A DNA stretch of 40,757 nt, from positions 1-40,757 of the forward strand of contig JAAYBF010000021.1 of assembly GCA_012718975.1 (NCBI GenBank). Direction: 5' to 3'. Position 1 is the first letter of the stretch. Each line of letters begins with the position of its first letter. Positions 16,005 to 26,010 of the stretch are shown here, in pieces. The stretch comes from Solirubrobacterales bacterium. Lineage in GTDB: Bacteria; Actinomycetota; Thermoleophilia; Solirubrobacterales; Thermoleophilaceae. Both the position numbers and the translations under genes were made by a program. Below the pieces are notes generated by a model. That model made no database searches. It saw only the letters and a list, made by a program, of their open reading frames with translations, and was not told where the DNA came from.

Positions 16005-16934
16005 TCACGCACGCGGATGCGCCTGCGCATATGCCTTCCTGAGCCGTTTCGACTCTACCCGAGTGTACGTTTGGGTCGTGCTCAGCGACTCGTGCCCGAG
16101 CAGCTCCTGGATCGCCCGCAGGTCCGCGCCGCCGTCGAGCAGGTGGGTCGCGAAGGAGTGGCGCAGCGCGTGCGGGGACGCGGCGGCCGCCACCCCGGCG
16201 GCCCGCAGCGCGTGGCGCAGCCGCCTCCGCACGTCGCCGGTGGTGAGCCGGCGACCGGTGCGGGAGAGGAACAGGGCCGCCTCGGCCGGGCCGTCGCCGC
16301 CTGCCGCGAGCGCGCCGCGGCCGCGGCCGAGGTAGGCGTCGATCGCCCGCCAGGCCGGCTCGCCGACCGGGACCACGCGCGTCTTGGAGCCCTTGCCCTC
16401 GACGCGGACGGCCTCGCCGTCGCGGTCGAGGCTGGCGAGATCGAGGCCGACGAGCTCGGCGGCGCGCAGGCCGGACGAGTAGGCGAGCTCGAACAGCGCG
16501 CGGTCGCGCAGCGCGAGCGGGCCGTCCACGGGCAGGCCGTCGAGCAGCCGCTCGACCTCGGTCCGGCTCAGCACGGTCGGCAGGTCGCGGTCGCGCTTGG
16601 GGGCCGACACGAGGTCGCCGGGGCTGGCGTCGAGCTCGCCGCGCTCGAGCAGCACGCGGTAGAAGGCGCGGATCGCCGCGAGCTTGCGCGCGACGGTCGA
16701 GCGCGAGTTGCCGCGCTCGGAGAGGACGCCGGCGTAGCGGCGCAGGGCGCGCGGGTCGACGGCTGTCGGGGCGAGGTCCTGGGCGGACGCCCAGACGGCG
16801 AGCTGGCCGAGGTCGGAGCCGTAGGCTCGGCGGGTCAGCTCGCCGAGCCCGCGCGTGCGCAGGGCGGTGTCGAACGTCGCCAGCGCGCGGCGCCAACTAG
16901 GGTGGACGGCCGTGTCGGTCTTCTTCGTCAACAC
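16005..16934 (-). CDS. Site-specific tyrosine recombinase XerC/XerD
   Basis: A 309-aa recombinase. The N-terminal SAM-like domain (about 13-95) includes TRRAYGSDLGQL and RSTVARKLAAIRAFYR. The catalytic domain has R157 (SSGLRAAEL), K181/K184 (GKGSKT), H255 and R258 (HALRHSFATHLL), H281 (LGHES) and Y290 (TQTYTRVE), so all active residues are present. It should resolve chromosome dimers at dif. GTG 16934 or TTG 16931 can start it, and either overlaps the first codons of the divergent gene at 16912. Its stop lies in the ribosome-binding site of the downstream sigma gene. Whether it is XerC or XerD cannot be decided here. Confidence 0.92.
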   Translation of the reverse strand: MLTKKTDTAVHPSWRRALATFDTALRTRGLGELTRRAYGSDLGQLAVWASAQDLAPTAVDPRALRRYAGVLSERGNSRSTVARKLAAIRAFYRVLLERGELDASPGDLVSAPKRDRDLPTVLSRTEVERLLDGLPVDGPLALRDRALFELAYSSGLRAAELVGLDLASLDRDGEAVRVEGKGSKTRVVPVGEPAWRAIDAYLGRGRGALAAGGDGPAEAALFLSRTGRRLTTGDVRRRLRHALRAAGVAAAASPHALRHSFATHLLDGGADLRAIQELLGHESLSTTQTYTRVESKRLRKAYAQAHPRA

Positions 16935-17184
16935 TCAGGACGGGCGCGTCGCGACGCGCTCCCAGCTCGTCGACGCGGGCCATGCCGACGAGTACTCCAA
17001 GCCGCTGGCGCCCTGGCATCCGATCCAGGGGCCGGGCGAGGAGTCGACCCTCTGGTACGCGGTGCTGCGCAGGCGTGAGCGCGGGATCTTCATCGGCACC
17101 CTGTGCATTCGCCACACCGACCGCCACGCCTCCCTGATCGCCGCCGGCTGGGAGGACATCCCAGTCGACGACATCCACCCCTGA
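16912..17184 (+). CDS. Conserved small protein of unknown function
   Basis: A 90-aa soluble protein beginning with a hydrophobic strand SVFFVNTQDG, then charged segments and RGIFIGTLCIRHTDRH. It ends DIPVDDIHP. No motif is recognised. GTG 16912 is chosen because the -10-like TAGGGT (16898-16903) lies 8 nt upstream, fitting a leaderless start; a longer version from 16855 would run into xerC/D on the other strand. Its stop is 3 nt from that of the convergent L,D-transpeptidase. Confidence 0.55.
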   Translation: MSVFFVNTQDGRVATRSQLVDAGHADEYSKPLAPWHPIQGPGEESTLWYAVLRRRERGIFIGTLCIRHTDRHASLIAAGWEDIPVDDIHP

Positions 17185-17187
17185 GGG

Positions 17188-18273
17188 CTACCCGATGTAA
17201 ATCGGCGCGCCGACCTCTACGCGGTCGTAGAGGTCGGTCACGTCGGTGACCGACATGCGGATGCAGCCGTGGGAGGCGGCGGTGCCGAGCGAGCCGATGT
17301 CGTCGGTGCCGTGGATGCCGACGCCGTCGTAGATGCCGAGCCAGCGTGCCTTGAGCGGGTTCTCGGGGACGCCGCCGGGGATGACCTGGCCGGCGAGGTC
17401 GCCGGCCCAGTCGCTGTTGGGGACGGTCCAGACGGGGTCGACGGCCTTGTTGGCGATCTCGAAGAGGCCGCGCGGGGTGTCGTAGCCCTGGGCGCCGAAG
17501 GCGACGGTGTAGGTCTTCTCGAGCTCGAGGCCCTTGTAGAGGCGCAGCTCGAAGCTGGCGTGGTCGGCGACGAGCACGGTCGGGTACTGCTTGGCGAGCT
17601 CGGCGGTGGTGACGGCGGGCTTGGTCCGCTTGACGGGAACCTGGACGGTCCGCTCGGCGGGCGAGAGCAGCGCGGCGCCGACGGCCTGGCGCAGCGCGCG
17701 GCGGCGGACGGCGAGGCCGTCCTGCTCCTTGACGGCGTCCAGCGACGGGAAGTCGAGCGTGGCGTCCTGGGGCTCGCGGTCGACGTTCTCGGCGACGCGG
17801 CGGACGAGGTCGCCGGCGGCCTTCGGCGAGTAGGTCGCGCTGACCGAGACTTCGATGTCCTCCTGTCCGCCGGTGATGTCGCGCGCGACGCGGCTGAGGA
17901 TGCCGCCCTCGCGGCTGGCGGCGACGGCGGCGTCGACCATGCCGTCGACGTCGGCCTCGACGCCGGCGTCCTCGGCGGAGAGCGTGAAGCGGGTCTTGCC
18001 GTGGGCGACCGCGATCGGCTGCTCGATCCGGGCGGCGACGGCGCGTTCGATCCGGTTGCGGGCCTGGTCGGCGGTGAGGCCGCCGACGGGGACGCCACCG
18101 ATCGTGACGCCCTCGGCGATCTTGTCGTCGCGGGAGGAGTCGTAGGCGTAGACGCCGACCGCCCCGCCGATCAGCATGGCGACCAGCACGGCGACGAAAG
18201 TGAAGAGCTTGCTTCTCAAGTTGGCGTCTTTCCCTCCGACCGCCGTTCGGGGCCGAGGGTCCAGTGTAGGCAT
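17188..18273 (-). CDS. L,D-transpeptidase (YkuD) with membrane anchor
   Basis: A 361-aa protein. A signal-anchor helix (about 24-45) is followed by a peptidoglycan-binding-4-like region (about 55-195, beginning EGVTIGGVPVGGLTADQA) and a C-terminal YkuD catalytic domain. The catalytic block is IHGT...SHGCIRMS, with His 335 and Cys 337. It should form 3-3 peptide cross-links or attach proteins to peptidoglycan outside the membrane. ATG 18273 is given as start. TTG 18219, preceded by GGAGGG (18232-18237), would remove 18 residues and also leave a clean anchor. It is divergent from the alpha/beta hydrolase. Confidence 0.9.
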   Translation of the reverse strand: MPTLDPRPRTAVGGKDANLRSKLFTFVAVLVAMLIGGAVGVYAYDSSRDDKIAEGVTIGGVPVGGLTADQARNRIERAVAARIEQPIAVAHGKTRFTLSAEDAGVEADVDGMVDAAVAASREGGILSRVARDITGGQEDIEVSVSATYSPKAAGDLVRRVAENVDREPQDATLDFPSLDAVKEQDGLAVRRRALRQAVGAALLSPAERTVQVPVKRTKPAVTTAELAKQYPTVLVADHASFELRLYKGLELEKTYTVAFGAQGYDTPRGLFEIANKAVDPVWTVPNSDWAGDLAGQVIPGGVPENPLKARWLGIYDGVGIHGTDDIGSLGTAASHGCIRMSVTDVTDLYDRVEVGAPIYIG

Positions 18274-18408
18274 GGTGTCGGCGTTCTCACAGGGGTTCGG
18301 CTGTCCTGCAAGCGGTCCTGCAAGCGATCTTGCGCGTTTGCGGCGAGGGCCGGCCGGCCCGGGGACCGCGCGTCGGGCCGGACGCTCTGGGGTACCGTTA
18401 CGTCTCCG

Positions 18409-19410
18409 ATGGCCAGCACCAGACATCCGCCACGTCCCGCCCGCCGCCGCGACGCCGCCCGCGCCGGCGACGACTACGGGCTCGGCGACAGCCCGGACTG
18501 GCGGACGGTCGACTGGGCGTCTGCGCTGCACACGGTGGAGATCGCCGGCGCGCCGGTCAACTACGTCGATCTCGGCGAGCAGGGCGAGCGCCGGCCGATC
18601 GTCTTCGTCCATGGGCTGAGCGGCCAGTGGCAGAACTGGCTGGAGAACATCCCCCGCTTCGCGCGCGAGCGGCGGGTGGTGGCGCTCGACCTGCCGGGCT
18701 TCGGCCGCTCGCCGATGCCGCGCGAGCCGATCACGATCGACTTCTACGGCCGGGTCGTGGCCGAATTGTGCGACCGGCTCGGCCTCGCGCCGGCGGTGCT
18801 GGTCGGCAACTCGATGGGCGGCTATGTGGCGGCGGAGGTGGCGATCGCCGCCCCGCACGCCGTCGAGCGGCTGATGCTCGTCTCCTCGGCGGGGATCTCC
18901 CAGCGCGAGGCGCCGCGCGGCCGGGTGCTGCGCGTCGGGCGGCTGATGACCTACGGCACGCGCAGCTCGACGGCGCAGCGGCGGGCGCTGGCGGCGCGGC
19001 CGGGGACCCGCCACCTGATCCTGTCGATGGTCGTTCGCCATCCGACCCGGCTGCGCCCGGACGTGACGCTCGAGGGGCTGATGAAGGGCTCCGGGAAGCC
19101 GGGGTTCTACGACGCGCTGACGACCTGCCTCGACTACGACTTCCTCGAGCGGCTGCCGGAGATCGGCTGCCCGACCGAGGTGGTGTGGGGCCGTCAGGAC
19201 GCGATCATCCCGGTGCGTGACGCCGACCGCTTCGTCGAGCTGATCCCCGGCTCGCGCAAGGTGGTGATGGAGGACACCGGACATGTGGCGATGATCGAGC
19301 GGCCGGTGACCTTCAACGACGAGCTGCAGCGCTTCCTCGAGCACGAGGTGGCGCCGGGCGAGCTGTCGCGCGGGCGGGGCGGCGCGGCCCGCGGCGACCG
19401 CGTCGTCTGA
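18409..19410 (+). CDS. Alpha/beta-hydrolase fold protein
   Basis: A 333-aa hydrolase. Oxyanion motif VHGLSG is near 68, nucleophile elbow GNSMGG has Ser 135, acid D264 lies in WGRQDAIIP and base H292 in DTGHVAMIE, so the catalytic triad is complete. The cap region lies at about 165-245. It is closest in pattern to C-C bond hydrolases and ester hydrolases of this fold; the substrate is unknown. An Arg/Pro-rich leader of ~40 residues precedes the domain, without a signal peptide. A -10-like TACCGT lies 10 nt before the ATG. It is convergent with ilvD, only 3 nt between stops. Confidence 0.85.
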   Translation: MASTRHPPRPARRRDAARAGDDYGLGDSPDWRTVDWASALHTVEIAGAPVNYVDLGEQGERRPIVFVHGLSGQWQNWLENIPRFARERRVVALDLPGFGRSPMPREPITIDFYGRVVAELCDRLGLAPAVLVGNSMGGYVAAEVAIAAPHAVERLMLVSSAGISQREAPRGRVLRVGRLMTYGTRSSTAQRRALAARPGTRHLILSMVVRHPTRLRPDVTLEGLMKGSGKPGFYDALTTCLDYDFLERLPEIGCPTEVVWGRQDAIIPVRDADRFVELIPGSRKVVMEDTGHVAMIERPVTFNDELQRFLEHEVAPGELSRGRGGAARGDRVV

Positions 19411-19413
19411 GCG

Positions 19414-21087
19414 TCAGTCGAGCAGCGCGCCTGCGGCGGCGGAGCCGACGTGGCGGGCGTAGCGGCCGAGGACCCCGGCCGAATAGCGCGGCGGCGGGGG
19501 CTCGTAGGCGGCGACGCGGCGCTCGATCTCGGCGGCGTCGAGCTCGACGTTGAGCTCGCGCGCCTCGACGTCGAAGACCACGGTGTCGCCCTCGGCGATC
19601 GCGGCGATCGGGCCGCCCTTGGTCGCCTCGGGCGCGACGTGGCCGGCCATGAAGCCGTGGGTGGCCCCCGAGAAGCGGCCGTCGGTGAGCAGCGCGACGG
19701 TCTCGCCGAGCCCCTCCCCCTGGATCGCGGCGGTGACGGCGAGCATCTCGCGCATGCCGGGGCCCCCGGACGGGCCCTCGTTGCGGATGACGACGACGTC
19801 GCCGTCGGCGATCGCGCCGGCCTTGACGGCGGCGAAGGCGTCCTGCTCGCCCTCGAAGACGCGCGCCGGGCCGCGGTGCAGGCGGCGGCCGTGGCCGGCG
19901 AGCTTGACGACGCAGCCGTCGGGGGCGACGTTGCCGCGCAGGATCGCGAACCCTCCGCGCGGGGCGAGCGGGTCGGAGACCGGCCGCACGACGTCCTGGC
20001 CGTCGGCCTCGGCGGCGGCGTCGGCCTCCTCGCCGATCGTGCGGCCGCCGACGTTGAGCGTCTCGCGGTGCAGCAGCCCGGCCTCGTCGAGGCGGCGGGC
20101 GATCAGCGGCATCCCGCCGGCGCGCCAGAGGTCGGGCGCGACGTAGCGGCCGAACGGCTTGAGGTCGGCGAGCAGCGGCGTCGCGGCGGCGATCCGGTCG
20201 AAGTCGTCGATGTCGAGCGCGACCCCGGCGGAGGCGGCGACGGCGAGCAGGTGCAGGACGACGTTGGTCGAGCCACCGGTCATCGCGGCGGCGGCGATCG
20301 CGTTCTCGAGCGCCGGGCGGGTGACGATCCGGCTGGCGCGCACGTCCTGGCGGACCAGGTCGACGACGAGCCGGCCGACGTCCTCGGCGACCTGTCCCTT
20401 GCGGCCGTCCTCGGCCGGGACGAGCGAGCTGCCCATCGCGGAGATGCCGAGCGTCTCGAAGGCGAGCGCCATCGTGTTGGCGGTGAACTGTCCGCCGCAG
20501 GCCCCCGCGCCGGGCGAGGCGACGTCCTCGAGCTCGCGCAGCTCGGCAGCGCTCATCTTGCCGGCCGCGTGGGCGCCGACGCCCTCGAAGACCTCCTGGA
20601 TCGTGACGCGCTCGCCGCGGAAGCTGCCGGGCGCGATCGAGCCGCCGTAGAGCATCACGCTCGGCAGGTCGAGCCGGGCGAGCGCCATCACGCAGCCGGG
20701 GCCGGTCTTGTCGCAGCCGGCGAGCGCGACCAGCCCGTCGAACATGTGGCCGCGCGCCATCAGCTCGATCGAGTCGGCGATCACCTCGCGGCTGGCCAGC
20801 GAGGCGCGCATCCCCTCGGTGCCCATCGTGATCCCGTCCGACACGGCGATCGTGTTGAACTCCATCGGGGTCGCCCCGGCAGCGCGGACGCCGTCCTTGA
20901 CGCGCTCGGCGAGCCGGCGCAGGTGGAAGTTGCAGGGCATCGCCTCGGTCCAGGTGTTGGCGATGCCGACGATCGGCCTGCTCAGCGCCTCGTCGTCGTA
21001 GCCGATGCCCTTGAGGTAGGCGCGGGCGGCCGCGCGGTCGGGGCCGTCGAGCTGGACGCGGCTGCGGGCGCGCGGATCGACGGTCAC
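19414..21087 (-). CDS. ilvD: Dihydroxy-acid dehydratase
   Basis: A 557-aa enzyme of normal length for IlvD. The iron-sulfur cluster ligands are C52 (MPCNFH), C125 ([10 protein letters not shown]) and C197 ([14 protein letters not shown]). The signatures [22 protein letters not shown] and, near the C-terminus, [23 protein letters not shown] are all present. It dehydrates 2,3-dihydroxy acids in isoleucine and valine synthesis. GTG 21087 overlaps the upstream stop by 4 bp (GTGA), so it is the last gene of the comM-dprA-thiD unit; no other ilv gene is nearby. Confidence 0.96.
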   Translation of the reverse strand: MTVDPRARSRVQLDGPDRAAARAYLKGIGYDDEALSRPIVGIANTWTEAMPCNFHLRRLAERVKDGVRAAGATPMEFNTIAVSDGITMGTEGMRASLASREVIADSIELMARGHMFDGLVALAGCDKTGPGCVMALARLDLPSVMLYGGSIAPGSFRGERVTIQEVFEGVGAHAAGKMSAAELRELEDVASPGAGACGGQFTANTMALAFETLGISAMGSSLVPAEDGRKGQVAEDVGRLVVDLVRQDVRASRIVTRPALENAIAAAAMTGGSTNVVLHLLAVAASAGVALDIDDFDRIAAATPLLADLKPFGRYVAPDLWRAGGMPLIARRLDEAGLLHRETLNVGGRTIGEEADAAAEADGQDVVRPVSDPLAPRGGFAILRGNVAPDGCVVKLAGHGRRLHRGPARVFEGEQDAFAAVKAGAIADGDVVVIRNEGPSGGPGMREMLAVTAAIQGEGLGETVALLTDGRFSGATHGFMAGHVAPEATKGGPIAAIAEGDTVVFDVEARELNVELDAAEIERRVAAYEPPPPRYSAGVLGRYARHVGSAAAGALLD

Positions 21088-21683
21088 GCCGCGCGCGCTC
21101 CGGCGCCGGCGCCGCGCAGCCGCTCCCACTCGCCGAGCCGCCAGAGGTCGCGGCGGACGTGGGCGGGGTCGTGCTGGCGGCCCACGAGGTGCATGTTGGC
21201 GCGCGCGATCAGCCGCGCCTCGTCGGAGGTGAGCGCCATCCACTTGGCGAGCACGTCGTCGGATGCGGGCAGCCGGGTGCGGCCGCGCTCGCCGGCCACG
21301 TCGGGGAAGTCGACGCAGTACTCGCTGAGCAGGCGGCCGCTGTCGGGCTCGTAGGCGACGATCGGCCGGTGCGGGTAGACGAGGTAGGCGTAGGGCGCGG
21401 GGCCGCCGCCGGGCGTGTCGGGCAGGCGGCGGCCGTCGACCCGGACGAAGCCGAGGTCGCGGTACATCTCCCACTCCTCGTCGTCGACGCAGGAGCGCAG
21501 CAGCTGGCGGGCGCGCTGCTCGGCGCGCCGCTCGCGGCCCGGGTCGAAGCCGGCGGGCGCGGCCGCGGCGCGCGCCGCGCGGCGGGCGCGCAGCCGGGTG
21601 CGGGCGCGGGCGGCGAGCGTCCCGGCGCCGACGAAGGCGGCGAGCGCGGCGACGACGAGGCCGAGCGTGAGCAGCCCGATCAC
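21084..21683 (-). CDS. Membrane-anchored protein of unknown function (199 aa)
   Basis: One N-terminal membrane helix (about 2-24) is followed by a highly basic Arg/Ala region (about 25-60) and a soluble domain. That domain contains [54 protein letters not shown] and [20 protein letters not shown]. No known family is recognised. Start and stop overlap the neighbours by 4 bp (GTGA) on both sides, so it is translated with the 79-aa gene and ilvD. Confidence 0.65.
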   Translation of the reverse strand: MIGLLTLGLVVAALAAFVGAGTLAARARTRLRARRAARAAAAPAGFDPGRERRAEQRARQLLRSCVDDEEWEMYRDLGFVRVDGRRLPDTPGGGPAPYAYLVYPHRPIVAYEPDSGRLLSEYCVDFPDVAGERGRTRLPASDDVLAKWMALTSDEARLIARANMHLVGRQHDPAHVRRDLWRLGEWERLRGAGAGARAA

Positions 21684-21919
21684 CGGCTGCCTCCCGAGGC
21701 GCGCGGGAAGAAGATGACGCGCTCGGCGTCGGCTGGGACGTCGTCCCAGGCCCGCACCATCTGGGCTTCGCGACGGCTGCCGCCGGCGCGCTCGGTCGGG
21801 ACGGCCGCCCACATGCCCTCGTCGAGCTGGCGGCGGAACTCCTCGATCAGCTGCCGCTCGTCGGCGCGCACCCTCGGGTCGCCCTCCGCGAGGAGGACCT
21901 CGCCGTGGCCGGGCTTCAT
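21680..21919 (-). CDS. Small conserved protein of unknown function (79 aa)
   Basis: The product runs [28 protein letters not shown] to [15 protein letters not shown]. It is a charged alpha-helical protein with a hydrophobic strand near the end and no motif. The ATG at 21919 is 20 nt from the strong AGAGGAG ribosome-binding site. In frame, an ATC at 21934 lies at the ideal 7-nt distance, so the true N-terminus may begin [11 protein letters not shown] from a rare codon. A CATAAT hexamer inside the end of thiD (21995-22000) could be an internal promoter. Confidence 0.55.
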   Translation of the reverse strand: MKPGHGEVLLAEGDPRVRADERQLIEEFRRQLDEGMWAAVPTERAGGSRREAQMVRAWDDVPADAERVIFFPRASGGSR

Positions 21920-21996
21920 CCGCAGGAACTTGATCGCCGATCTCCTCTGACCGTTCTCGGTGCCGCGACGCCCTCCGCGGGCGCGGACCGCCCCGA

Positions 21997-22820
<824 letters not shown>

Positions 22821-22824
<4 letters not shown>

Positions 22825-23933
22825 CGCCGCGGCAGCATAGGCGCAACGACCGCCCAGCCGGCGAGCCCGTCGCGGCGCACGATCCCGCGCAGCTCGAGCC
22901 GCGCGAGGACCAGGCGCGCCGCGTCGGCGCCGACGCCGGCGTGGCGGGCGCTGGCCTCGAGATCGGCGCCGGACTCGACGGCGTCGAGCAGCCGCCGCTC
23001 GACCGGGTCGAGCCGCGGCGGCTCCAGCACCGGCAGCCGGCCCTCCCCCGCCCCGGCGCCGAAGACCTCGTCGAGCACGTCGGCGGCGTCGCGGACGAGC
23101 GCGGCTCCGTCGCGCAGCAACGCGTTGGCCCCGGCCGCGACCGGTGTGGTCACCCGACCCGGGAGCGCCCCGACCACCCGGTCGAGCTGGGTGGCGAAGC
23201 CCGCGGTGATCAGCGTCCCCGAGGCTGCGGCCGCCTCCACGACGACCGTCATCCGGCCGAGCGCCGCCATGATCCGGTTGCGCGCCGGGAAGCTCCAGCG
23301 GTAGGGCCGCTGGCCGGGCGGCAGCTCCGAGACGAGCAGGCCGCGCGCGGCGATCTCGCGGTGGAGGTCGCGGTGGCGGCGCGGATAGACGTAGTCGGGA
23401 CCGCCGGCGAGGACCGCGACGGTGTCGCCGTCGGCGGCCAGGGCGCCGCGGTGGGCGGCGCCGTCGACGCCGAGCGCCATCCCGCTGACCACCGTCAGCC
23501 CCGCGGCCGCGACGCCCCGCCCGAGCGCGCCCGCCTGCTCGATCCCGTAGGGCGTCGGATCGCGCGTGCCGACGATCGTGATCGCCGGCTGCTCGTCGGC
23601 GCTTGCGAGCAGCTCGGTGCGGCCACGGCAGAAGAGGACCGCCGGCGGGTCGGCCAGCTCCCGCAGCAGCGCTGGAAAGCCCTCGTGGTGGCGGCAGACG
23701 GCGGCGACCCCCGCTGCGCGGAGGTCGGCCCGCGCGCGCCGCACCTCGAAGCGGCCGAGGAAGGCCAGCGCCTCCTGCTTCCCGTCGGAGTCGAGGGCGG
23801 CGGCGAGCTCGTGGTCCTCCAGCGCGAGGACCCCGGCCGGCCGGTCGGGTCGCCCGAGCGCACTCTGGATGCGGCCGGCGAGCAGCCCGACGAGATAGCC
23901 GCGCCGCAGGCAGGCGTCGCAGGTGCCGTTCAC
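22821..23933 (-). CDS. dprA: DNA-processing protein DprA
   Basis: A 370-aa protein. A short Cys-containing start (CDACLRRGYL) leads into a helical N-terminal region, then the Rossmann-like DprA core: VGTRDPTPYG, VVSGMALGVDGAAHRGAL, LAGGPDYVYPRRH, SELPPGQRPYRWSFPARNRIMAAL and EAAAASGTLITAGFA. A winged-helix DML1-like tail (about 310-365) follows. It loads RecA on incoming single-stranded DNA during transformation. GTG 23933 overlaps the comM stop by 4 bp. The comM-dprA pair suggests a competence-type DNA-handling operon. Confidence 0.94.
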
Positions 23934-25453
23934 CGCGCCGCCCCCCGCGACCAGCCGCCGGTCGCCCGGTAGGCGAGCGCCTCGGCCACGTGCTCGGCTT
24001 CGATCGTCGCGGAGCCCGCGAGGTCGGCGACCGTGCGCGCGACGCGCAGCACGCGGTCGTGGCCACGGCCGGTGAGCAGGCCGGCGTCGAGCGCCCGCGC
24101 GAGCTGCGCCGAGGCACGTCCCGCGCCGTCGGCGAGCGCGCGCGTGGCTGCCGCGCCCAGCTCGCCGTTGCAGGTCGGCCCGCACCCGCCCAGCCGCGCC
24201 GCCTGGCGCTCGCGCGCGGCGACCACCCGCGCGCGGACGGCCGCGCTGCGCTCGCCCGCCGGCGACCGGGCCGCGAGCGCGGTCGCCGACAGCGCGCCGA
24301 CCTGGCAGACGAGGTCGATCCGGTCGATCAGCGGCCCGCTGAGCCGGTCGCGGTAGCGCTCGCGGGCGACCGGCCCACACTCGCAGCGCTCGCCGCCCGC
24401 GCCGCAGGCACACGGATTGGCCGCGGCGACCAGCAGCGCCCGCGCCGGGAAGCTGAGCGCGACCTGGCCGCGGACGATCTCGACGCGACCGCTCTCCAGC
24501 GGCTGGCGCAGCGCCTCCAGCGCCGCCCGCGCGAACTCCGGCAGCTCGTCGAGGAACAGCACCCCGCGGTGGGCGAGCGTGATCTCGCCGGGCCGCGGCC
24601 GGGCGCCGCCGCCGACCAGCCCGGAGGCGGAGACGGTGTGGTGGGGCGCGCGGAACGGCCGCGTGCGCGCCAGCCGTCCGTCGCCGCTGCCGGCGACGCT
24701 CTGGACGCGGGTGATGTCGAGCGCCTCGGCGACCGTCGGCGGGGGCAGGATGCCCGGCAACCGGCGCGCGAGCATCGTCTTGCCGGCCCCCGGCGGACCG
24801 ACCATCAGCAGGCTGTGGCCGCCCGCGGCGGCGATCTCGAGCGCGCGCCGGGCGTCGTCCTGGCCGCGCACGTCGGCGAGGTCGGGCGCTGGCGGACCGC
24901 CCCCGCCACCCGTGGCACGCGGACGCGGCGGGTCGGGCCGCCAGCGGCCGTGCAGCAGCTCGACGAGGTGGCCGAGGGTCGGCACAGCGCAGACCTCGAG
25001 GCCGTCGACGAGCGCCGCCTCGCAGGCACTGCCCGGCGCGACCACGAGCCGCCGCAGCCCAGCGGCCGTGCAGCCGAGGGCGATCGCCAGCGCGCCGCTG
25101 ACCGGACGCAGCTCACCTCCCAGCGACAGCTCGCCGGAGACCGCGCAGCCGGCGAGCGCCTCGGCCGGCACCTGGCCGCTGGCCGCCAGCAGCCCGACGG
25201 CGATCGCGAGATCGAAGCTCGCGCCGGCCTTGCGCACCCAGGCCGGCGCGAGGTTGACCGTCAGGCGCTGGAGCGGGAACTCCAGGCCGGAGTTCAGCAG
25301 GCCCGCCCGGACCCGCTCGCGCGCCTCGCGGACCGTCGCGTCGGGCAGGCCGACGACGGTGAACGCGGGCAGGCCGCGCCGGACGTCGACCTCGACCGCG
25401 ACGGCGCGGGCGTCGACCCCCTCGAGGGCGAAGGTGGGAACGGTGGCGAGCAC
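23930..25453 (-). CDS. comM: ComM/YifB-family Mg-chelatase-like AAA ATPase
   Basis: A 507-aa protein. The N-terminal Lon-protease-like domain (1-170, with GLPAFTVVGLPDATVREARERVRAGLLNSG) is followed by an AAA+ core with Walker A GPPGAGKT (219-226), RAPHHTVSASGLVGGG, Walker B LFLDELPEF, and a Cys-rich NPCACGAGGERCECGP insert. ComM promotes branch migration during natural transformation. GTG 25453 is chosen over upstream codons because conserved sequence begins there and TAGCGT (25461-25466) lies 7 nt upstream, with CTGAAA as a possible -35 17 nt further. The transcript is therefore probably leaderless, and this gene heads the six-gene operon to ilvD. Confidence 0.94.
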   Translation of the reverse strand: MLATVPTFALEGVDARAVAVEVDVRRGLPAFTVVGLPDATVREARERVRAGLLNSGLEFPLQRLTVNLAPAWVRKAGASFDLAIAVGLLAASGQVPAEALAGCAVSGELSLGGELRPVSGALAIALGCTAAGLRRLVVAPGSACEAALVDGLEVCAVPTLGHLVELLHGRWRPDPPRPRATGGGGGPPAPDLADVRGQDDARRALEIAAAGGHSLLMVGPPGAGKTMLARRLPGILPPPTVAEALDITRVQSVAGSGDGRLARTRPFRAPHHTVSASGLVGGGARPRPGEITLAHRGVLFLDELPEFARAALEALRQPLESGRVEIVRGQVALSFPARALLVAAANPCACGAGGERCECGPVARERYRDRLSGPLIDRIDLVCQVGALSATALAARSPAGERSAAVRARVVAARERQAARLGGCGPTCNGELGAAATRALADGAGRASAQLARALDAGLLTGRGHDRVLRVARTVADLAGSATIEAEHVAEALAYRATGGWSRGAAR

Positions 25454-25460
25454 GGCGGAG

Positions 25461-25489
25461 ACGCTAGGCCGGCCCGACCCGCGTTTCAG
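25461..25489 (-). promoter_or_regulatory. comM operon promoter
   Basis: On the minus strand CTGAAA (about 25489-25484), a 17-nt spacer and TAGCGT (25466-25461) precede GTG 25453 by 7 nt. It faces away from the yraN promoter, which uses the same -10 hexamer and spacing. Confidence 0.55.
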
Positions 25490-25590
25490 CACGCTCGAGT
25501 GACAGCCGTGCGCCGTCCGCGGCCGCGGACGGCACCGCCCTGTAACGGCGTTCGCCCACATGCGCGCCGCAGCCGCCTAGCGTCCCGGCG

Positions 25591-25980
25591 ATGGCCTCCA
25601 CAGCGCACCGCGCCCGCCTCGGCGCCGCCGGCGAGCGGATCGCCTGCGCCCACCTCGAACGGGCCGGCTACGCGCTGGTGGAGCGCAACTGCCGCTGCGG
25701 CCGGCTCGGCGAGATCGACGTCGTCGCCCGCCGCGACGGCTGCCTCGTCTTCTGCGAGGTCAAGACGCGCCGCGCCGGCACCGTCGCCGGACCGGACGGG
25801 CCGCTGGACGCGATCGGCCCCGCCAAGCGCCGCCGGCTGCGCCGCCTCGCCGCGGAGTGGCTGCGTACGCGCGAGCTCCCCGGCCCGCGGCCGGCGGCGA
25901 TCCGCTTCGACGCGATCGGCATCGTGCTCGACCGCCAGGGGGAGCTGCTCGCCCTCGACCACGTCGAGGACGCCTTCTGA
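25591..25980 (+). CDS. yraN: YraN/UPF0102-family endonuclease-like protein
   Basis: A 129-aa protein with the restriction-endonuclease-like fold of UPF0102. It opens GAAGERIACAHLERAGYALVERN, then GEIDVVARRDGCLVFCEVKTR carries E41, D43, E56 and K58, the PD-(D/E)xK-type site. It ends with a strand pair FDAIGIVLD. Members lie beside rnhB in many bacteria, as here, and are suspected to act in DNA repair or recombination. TAGCGT (25578-25583) is 7 nt before the ATG, so the mRNA is probably leaderless. Confidence 0.9.
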   Translation: MASTAHRARLGAAGERIACAHLERAGYALVERNCRCGRLGEIDVVARRDGCLVFCEVKTRRAGTVAGPDGPLDAIGPAKRRRLRRLAAEWLRTRELPGPRPAAIRFDAIGIVLDRQGELLALDHVEDAF

Positions 25981-26010
25981 CGGCGGACGCGCCGCCTATG
26001 ATCGGCCGGC

